Shown here: piece after piece, positions 15,686-18,876 of the stretch
Layout: every line of letters starts with the position of its first letter
Numbering within the stretch: position 1 is the stretch's first letter
Source of the DNA: Bacteroidales bacterium
GTDB taxonomy: Bacteria > Bacteroidota > Bacteroidia > Bacteroidales > UBA4181
NCBI GenBank assembly: GCA_031287245.1
Contig: JAITTD010000144.1
Location: 1 to 18,876 of the forward strand
Reading direction: 5' to 3'
DNA length: 18,876 nucleotides
The notes under the pieces: model-generated
What the model saw: only the letters and a program-made list of their open reading frames with translations
Told to the model about the DNA's origin: nothing
The model's database searches: none
Position numbers and translations under genes: made by a program

Positions 15686-15707
15686 AACATTCAGATTTTT
15701 AAAAAGA

Positions 15708-15739
15708 CAAAAATATTCAAAATAGATGAATTTACACAA
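15708..15739 (-). promoter_or_regulatory. pgpH promoter
   Basis: On the minus strand TTG (15739-15737), 21 bases, then TATTTTTG (15715-15708) fits the Bacteroidota promoter. The start would be near 15704, leaving a 19-base leader to the ATG at 15685. It overlaps the opposing promoter region of the ABC gene. Confidence 0.6.
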
Positions 15740-15756
15740 TTTATATCAAAATTTCG

Positions 15757-15764
15757 TACTTTTG
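15757..15764 (+). promoter_or_regulatory. ABC exporter promoter -7 box
   Basis: TACTTTTG matches TAnnTTTG. The start near 15768 leaves a leader of about 24 bases to the ATG at 15792 and excludes the upstream in-frame ATG at 15726. No TTTG at -33. Confidence 0.55.
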
Positions 15765-15791
15765 TGGTTTTTTAAACCTGATAATAGACGG

Positions 15792-17618
15792 ATGAAAGAT
15801 TTTTTACGTTTGTTGAGTTTTGCCAAACCTTACGGACGATATTGGCCTAAATATGTGGTATTTACTATCATAGGCACCATTGCGGGAACGCTTAATTTTG
15901 TCTTGATAGCGCCTGCACTGGAAGTTATTTTCGAGGGCTACAAAGGTGGAATACCTGAAAATCCGGTGATGACGGACGGTTTTATCCGCTATTTGACCGA
16001 TTATTACTATTATTGGCTGGCAATATTTACCGAAAGTCACGGTGTCATGGGGGCTGTGCTTTTTGTGGTGGGTATTGTCTTTCTTGCCTCCATGATTGCC
16101 AATGCGTTTCGCTATTTTTCACAGCGTACCCTCACATCCCTGCGCACCAATGTGGTGAAAAACATTCGGAAAGCGATATATGACAAGATTTGTCGGCTGA
16201 ACGTCGGCTTTTTCCAGCAGCAGCGCAAGGGCGACATTCTTTCCAGCATATCCAGCGACGTCACCGAAGTGCAGGCATCGGTGGTCAATTCATTTCAGGT
16301 GATTTTCCGCGAACCGCTCATGATCATTGTCAGTATTGCCATCCTGTTCATCATGTCATATCAGTTGACGCTGTTTACGCTGATTGCCTTGCCTGCAGCC
16401 ACTTATTTCATTGGGCGGTTGGCAAAAAAACTCAAAAGCACTGCCTCAGAAAGTCAGCATATCATGGGGCAGATTCTCAGCATTTTTGAGGAAACCATTT
16501 CGGGAATCAAGATTATCAAGGCTTTCAATGCTGAAAAATACGTCACCGAGCAGTTTGACGAAGTCAACAACCGTCATCGTTCGCTGAACAAGCGAATTAT
16601 GAACCGAATCGAACTGGCATCACCTATGTCTGAGTTTCTGGGCGTGGCTATCGTGTGCCTCATCATTCTCTATGCCGCCGTCATGATGCTGAACTACGAT
16701 ATGGATATGAGCATCACCAAGTTTGTGGCTTATCTTGGCGTATATTACAACTTACTGGCGCCTGCAAAAAATTTAGCCAACTCTTACAGCAATATCAACC
16801 GAGGCATGGCTTCGGGACAGCGCATTTTTGCGATTCTCGACCAGCAAAATGCAATCACCGAACCCGAACAGCCTGCCGAAATCAGCGGATTTACTGATAA
16901 AATTGAATTTCGTGACGTGTCCTTTCAATATGCCACAGAACCGGTGTTGATGCACATTGATTTAACCATACCCAAGGGCAAGACTTATGCTTTAGTGGGA
17001 CATTCCGGCGCAGGAAAATCAACCATCGCCGACCTGATACCGCGTTTCTACGATGTCACTTCTGGCTCTCTGTGCATTGACGGCACAGATATACGCCAAT
17101 ACCGGCTCAACGATTTGACAAAACTGATGGGCATCGTTACGCAAGAACCAATTCTCTTTAACGACACGGTTTTCAACAATATTGCTTTCGGCATAAAGGA
17201 CGTGACGGAGGAACAAGTGATAGCCGCCGCACGCATTGCCAATGCACACGAGTTTATTGAGCCGCTCGAAAACGGATATTACACCAATATAGGAGACAGA
17301 GGCTCACGGCTGTCCGGAGGGCAGCGCCAGCGCTTGGCAATCGCCCGTGCGGTGCTCAAAAACCCGCCAATCCTCATCCTCGATGAAGCAACCTCTGCCT
17401 TGGATACCGAATCGGAACGTTTGGTGCAGGACGCCCTCACCAAACTGATGACCAATCGCACTTCTATTGTGATAGCCCACCGGCTTTCCACCATTAAACA
17501 CGCTGATTGCATTTGCGTATTGGAGGCAGGAAGCATCATTGAGCAAGGCACTCACAACGAGTTGCTCGCTGTCGAAAATGGCGTTTATAAACACCTGCAT
17601 TCCATGCAAGTGAAATAA
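15792..17618 (+). CDS. ABC exporter, MsbA-like half transporter
   Basis: A 608-residue fused membrane/ATPase half transporter that would dimerise. Residues 1-320 form the six-helix type I exporter domain, including the coupling-helix region (IFREPLMI, about 171-178). The ATPase domain (about 365-608) has Walker A GHSGAGKST (403-411), the Q-loop (VTQEPILF, 449-456), the signature LSGGQRQR (507-514), Walker B ILILDEAT (527-534) with the catalytic Glu, and the switch H563 in AHRLST. Its organisation resembles MsbA-type lipid A-core flippases and multidrug exporters; the substrate cannot be set from sequence. The ATG at 15792 (MKDFLRLLSFAKPYGRYW) is preferred to 15726 because a -7 box lies between them. 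Divergent from pgpH. Confidence 0.92.
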   Translation: MKDFLRLLSFAKPYGRYWPKYVVFTIIGTIAGTLNFVLIAPALEVIFEGYKGGIPENPVMTDGFIRYLTDYYYYWLAIFTESHGVMGAVLFVVGIVFLASMIANAFRYFSQRTLTSLRTNVVKNIRKAIYDKICRLNVGFFQQQRKGDILSSISSDVTEVQASVVNSFQVIFREPLMIIVSIAILFIMSYQLTLFTLIALPAATYFIGRLAKKLKSTASESQHIMGQILSIFEETISGIKIIKAFNAEKYVTEQFDEVNNRHRSLNKRIMNRIELASPMSEFLGVAIVCLIILYAAVMMLNYDMDMSITKFVAYLGVYYNLLAPAKNLANSYSNINRGMASGQRIFAILDQQNAITEPEQPAEISGFTDKIEFRDVSFQYATEPVLMHIDLTIPKGKTYALVGHSGAGKSTIADLIPRFYDVTSGSLCIDGTDIRQYRLNDLTKLMGIVTQEPILFNDTVFNNIAFGIKDVTEEQVIAAARIANAHEFIEPLENGYYTNIGDRGSRLSGGQRQRLAIARAVLKNPPILILDEATSALDTESERLVQDALTKLMTNRTSIVIAHRLSTIKHADCICVLEAGSIIEQGTHNELLAVENGVYKHLHSMQVK

Positions 17619-17692
17619 CACCTTTTCCACCCGCGTAAATCACCTGATTTCAATTAGATAAAAAAATATTTTCAAAATAAAGTGAAAATAAA

Positions 17693-17724
17693 TTTGGTAG
17701 ATATAAATAATAAGTTTAATTTTG
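17693..17724 (+). promoter_or_regulatory. Promoter of the exported protein/lipoprotein pair
   Basis: TTTG (17693-17696), exactly 20 bases, then TAATTTTG (17717-17724): a full Bacteroidota consensus promoter. Predicted start near 17728, about 11 bases before the ATG at 17739. It sits inside the reading frame opened by the GTG at 17682, arguing against that upstream start. Confidence 0.7.
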
Positions 17725-17738
17725 TATCAATTCAAAAA

Positions 17739-18359
17739 ATGCAGTCGATGAATATGAGGGTCGTATTTGCAGCCATTTTATCAATCATGCTTGTTTGTCC
17801 TGTTGGTGCGCAAGCAATCATAACGCCCGGTAAAAAACCCGGTACCTATGTGGTGACTACGCCTCGCGATGTATCGGTGATGCCTCCTCCGTCAGGTAAG
17901 GTTTATAAAGTTTATACACCTTACGTGAATGAAAAATCAGCCTTTTTACTACAAATTGAGGAATTTGAGAATGGCATCAGTCGAAATAATCCGGACACTG
18001 TTGTTTTAACATACATAGGTAAAGGTCAACGAACGGTGTTTGAAATCATACCTGAACAGATACAGGATACCACTTTACGAATCACGTTTAATTTTCCGGG
18101 AGTTCAGGCTTTTAAATACTTTAAATTCAACAAACAGCAGAAATTTAAATGGAAGAAGTTTGCTTCCGAGCAAAATCAAAATTCTGAAGTTTCTGTTCCG
18201 GTGATGATAGTATATAAAGATGACGCCAATTCAGGAAATTTAGAAAAAGCATTTCAAAAATGGTGCCCATCAGAAGAAATACCTGTATCACAGGATAAAA
18301 AAAAGATTTACAGCCTGTTGAAAAACTTTTATATAATCAGTTATTGCATTAAAAAATGA
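17739..18359 (+). CDS. Exported protein of unknown function
   Basis: A 206-residue protein beginning with a signal peptide (MQSMNMRVVFAAILSIMLVC..., likely cleaved after GAQA at about 23-26; the ATG at 17754 is an equally possible start). The mature part is hydrophilic and predicted to be beta-rich (GTYVVTTPRDVSVMPPPSGK, then AFLLQIEEFENG, TVVLTYIGKGQRTVFEI and TLRITFNFPGVQAF), ending in a basic, helical tail with two Cys (KWCPSEE, SYCIKK). I do not recognise the family. Its TGA overlaps the start codon of the following lipoprotein (ATGA), so the two are translationally coupled, suggesting a shared periplasmic or outer-membrane role. Confidence 0.75.
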   Translation: MQSMNMRVVFAAILSIMLVCPVGAQAIITPGKKPGTYVVTTPRDVSVMPPPSGKVYKVYTPYVNEKSAFLLQIEEFENGISRNNPDTVVLTYIGKGQRTVFEIIPEQIQDTTLRITFNFPGVQAFKYFKFNKQQKFKWKKFASEQNQNSEVSVPVMIVYKDDANSGNLEKAFQKWCPSEEIPVSQDKKKIYSLLKNFYIISYCIKK

Positions 18360-18876
18360 AAAAAATATACTGTCTGGTTTTAATTTTCTGTGTATCTGCG
18401 TGTGACAGTACATTGACCTATCAACAAGCACGCACTTTTTCGCAGCAGGATTTAGGGCAAGAGATTTTATTGAAAGGGAGGAACGTTGAGTTTGATCAAA
18501 TGATCATGCGTCCCAAGTGTATGGTGTTAATTGATTCGGTCCTGATATTGACAAACCTGGGAACAGAATTTTTATTACACCGTTTTAACCTCCGAAATGG
18601 GAAAAAAATGGGCGAATCTATACCTTTTGGCAGTGGTCCTGAAGAAATGCTCGGAATGGAGAAACCGCAAATTATTGGAGAGTACGTTTGGATCACAGAT
18701 TTAACAAAATTGAAAGCATATCAATATGATAAACAGGATTTTTGTTTATCCGATAAGCCAACTTTAACAAAAAGTATTCAATTTACGGATTATTTCGATA
18801 AACTTATGGTGCTGTCCAACCACGAAATCGTTGCTTCCGGATTAAACACGGCAAGGAGTCATTTGTCTTTTTACAA
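18356..18876 (+). CDS. BF3164-like lipoprotein, N-terminal part (cut by window edge)
   Basis: The frame is open from the ATG at 18356 to the right end (173 codons visible). It begins with a lipoprotein signal MKKIYCLVLIFCVSACDS, whose lipobox VSAC puts the lipidated cysteine at residue 16; aspartate at +2 does not clearly dictate the final membrane in Bacteroidota. Following are patterns familiar from BF3164 / TolB-like six-bladed propeller lipoproteins: MRPKCMVLIDSVLILTN (about 50-66), a blade with LHRFNLRNGKK, and FGSGPEEMLG (about 90-99) where relatives have GxGPGEF. Later strands (YVWITDLTKLKAYQYD) continue the propeller. The function of the family is not established. The start overlaps the preceding stop codon. 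Confidence 0.78.
   Translation, partial: MKKIYCLVLIFCVSACDSTLTYQQARTFSQQDLGQEILLKGRNVEFDQMIMRPKCMVLIDSVLILTNLGTEFLLHRFNLRNGKKMGESIPFGSGPEEMLGMEKPQIIGEYVWITDLTKLKAYQYDKQDFCLSDKPTLTKSIQFTDYFDKLMVLSNHEIVASGLNTARSHLSFY

Noticed and set aside
15686..15739. Longer N-terminus for the PgpH-like protein
   Set aside because: The extra 18 residues cover the predicted promoter and precede an otherwise normal N-terminus starting at 15685.
15726..15791. Longer N-terminus for the ABC exporter
   Set aside because: The -7 box at 15757-15764 lies downstream of this ATG, so the 15726 start would not be transcribed from it; the exporter domain begins normally at 15792.
17682..17738. GTG start for the exported protein
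   Set aside because: A full consensus promoter lies inside this segment and the signal peptide begins after 17739.

Overview
The window looks like chromosomal DNA from a member of the Bacteroidota, most likely Bacteroidales. Three kinds of evidence support this. Upstream regions repeatedly carry the Bacteroidota -7 box TAnnTTTG, twice with TTTG exactly 20 bases before it. Translation starts mostly lack Shine-Dalgarno sequences. The gene set is also typical: a membrane pyrophosphatase of the K+-dependent type, a GH78-like rhamnosidase, a 7TM-HD (PgpH-type) phosphohydrolase and a BF3164-like lipoprotein. No tRNA, rRNA, CRISPR array or transposase gene was seen.

Layout. Bases 1-590 are non-coding and full of repeats: a 166-bp inverted-repeat element flanked by TTGA copies (MITE-like), then eight exact-period 23-bp repeats, then a strong terminator and four 11-bp repeats just past the hppA stop codon. 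Bases 591-8986 are read leftward: hppA (proton/sodium-pumping pyrophosphatase); a block of ahcY, a vapBC-type toxin-antitoxin pair and a GT4 glycosyltransferase; then a secreted rhamnosidase translationally overlapped by a Tat-exported aldo/keto reductase. A possible small RNA lies on the + strand between hppA and the glycosyltransferase.

Bases 9082-12418 are read rightward. They hold a DUF488 protein with an N-terminal domain resembling DUF4065/Panacea, an unrecognised partner protein, an AraC-type regulator, a YjbR/MmcQ protein and a VOC protein. Bases 12446-15685 are read leftward: pgpH followed by an unusual PHP-domain protein. From 15792 rightward come an MsbA-like ABC exporter, an exported protein of unknown function and the start of a BF3164-like lipoprotein cut by the window edge.

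Functionally, most genes are envelope or housekeeping genes: PPi hydrolysis coupled to ion pumping, SAH recycling, glycan synthesis and breakdown, c-di-AMP turnover, and lipid or drug export. The accessory parts are the left-edge repeats, the vapBC pair and the DUF488/partner pair. The last of these is the best candidate for a poorly described system, but its role cannot be decided from sequence alone.
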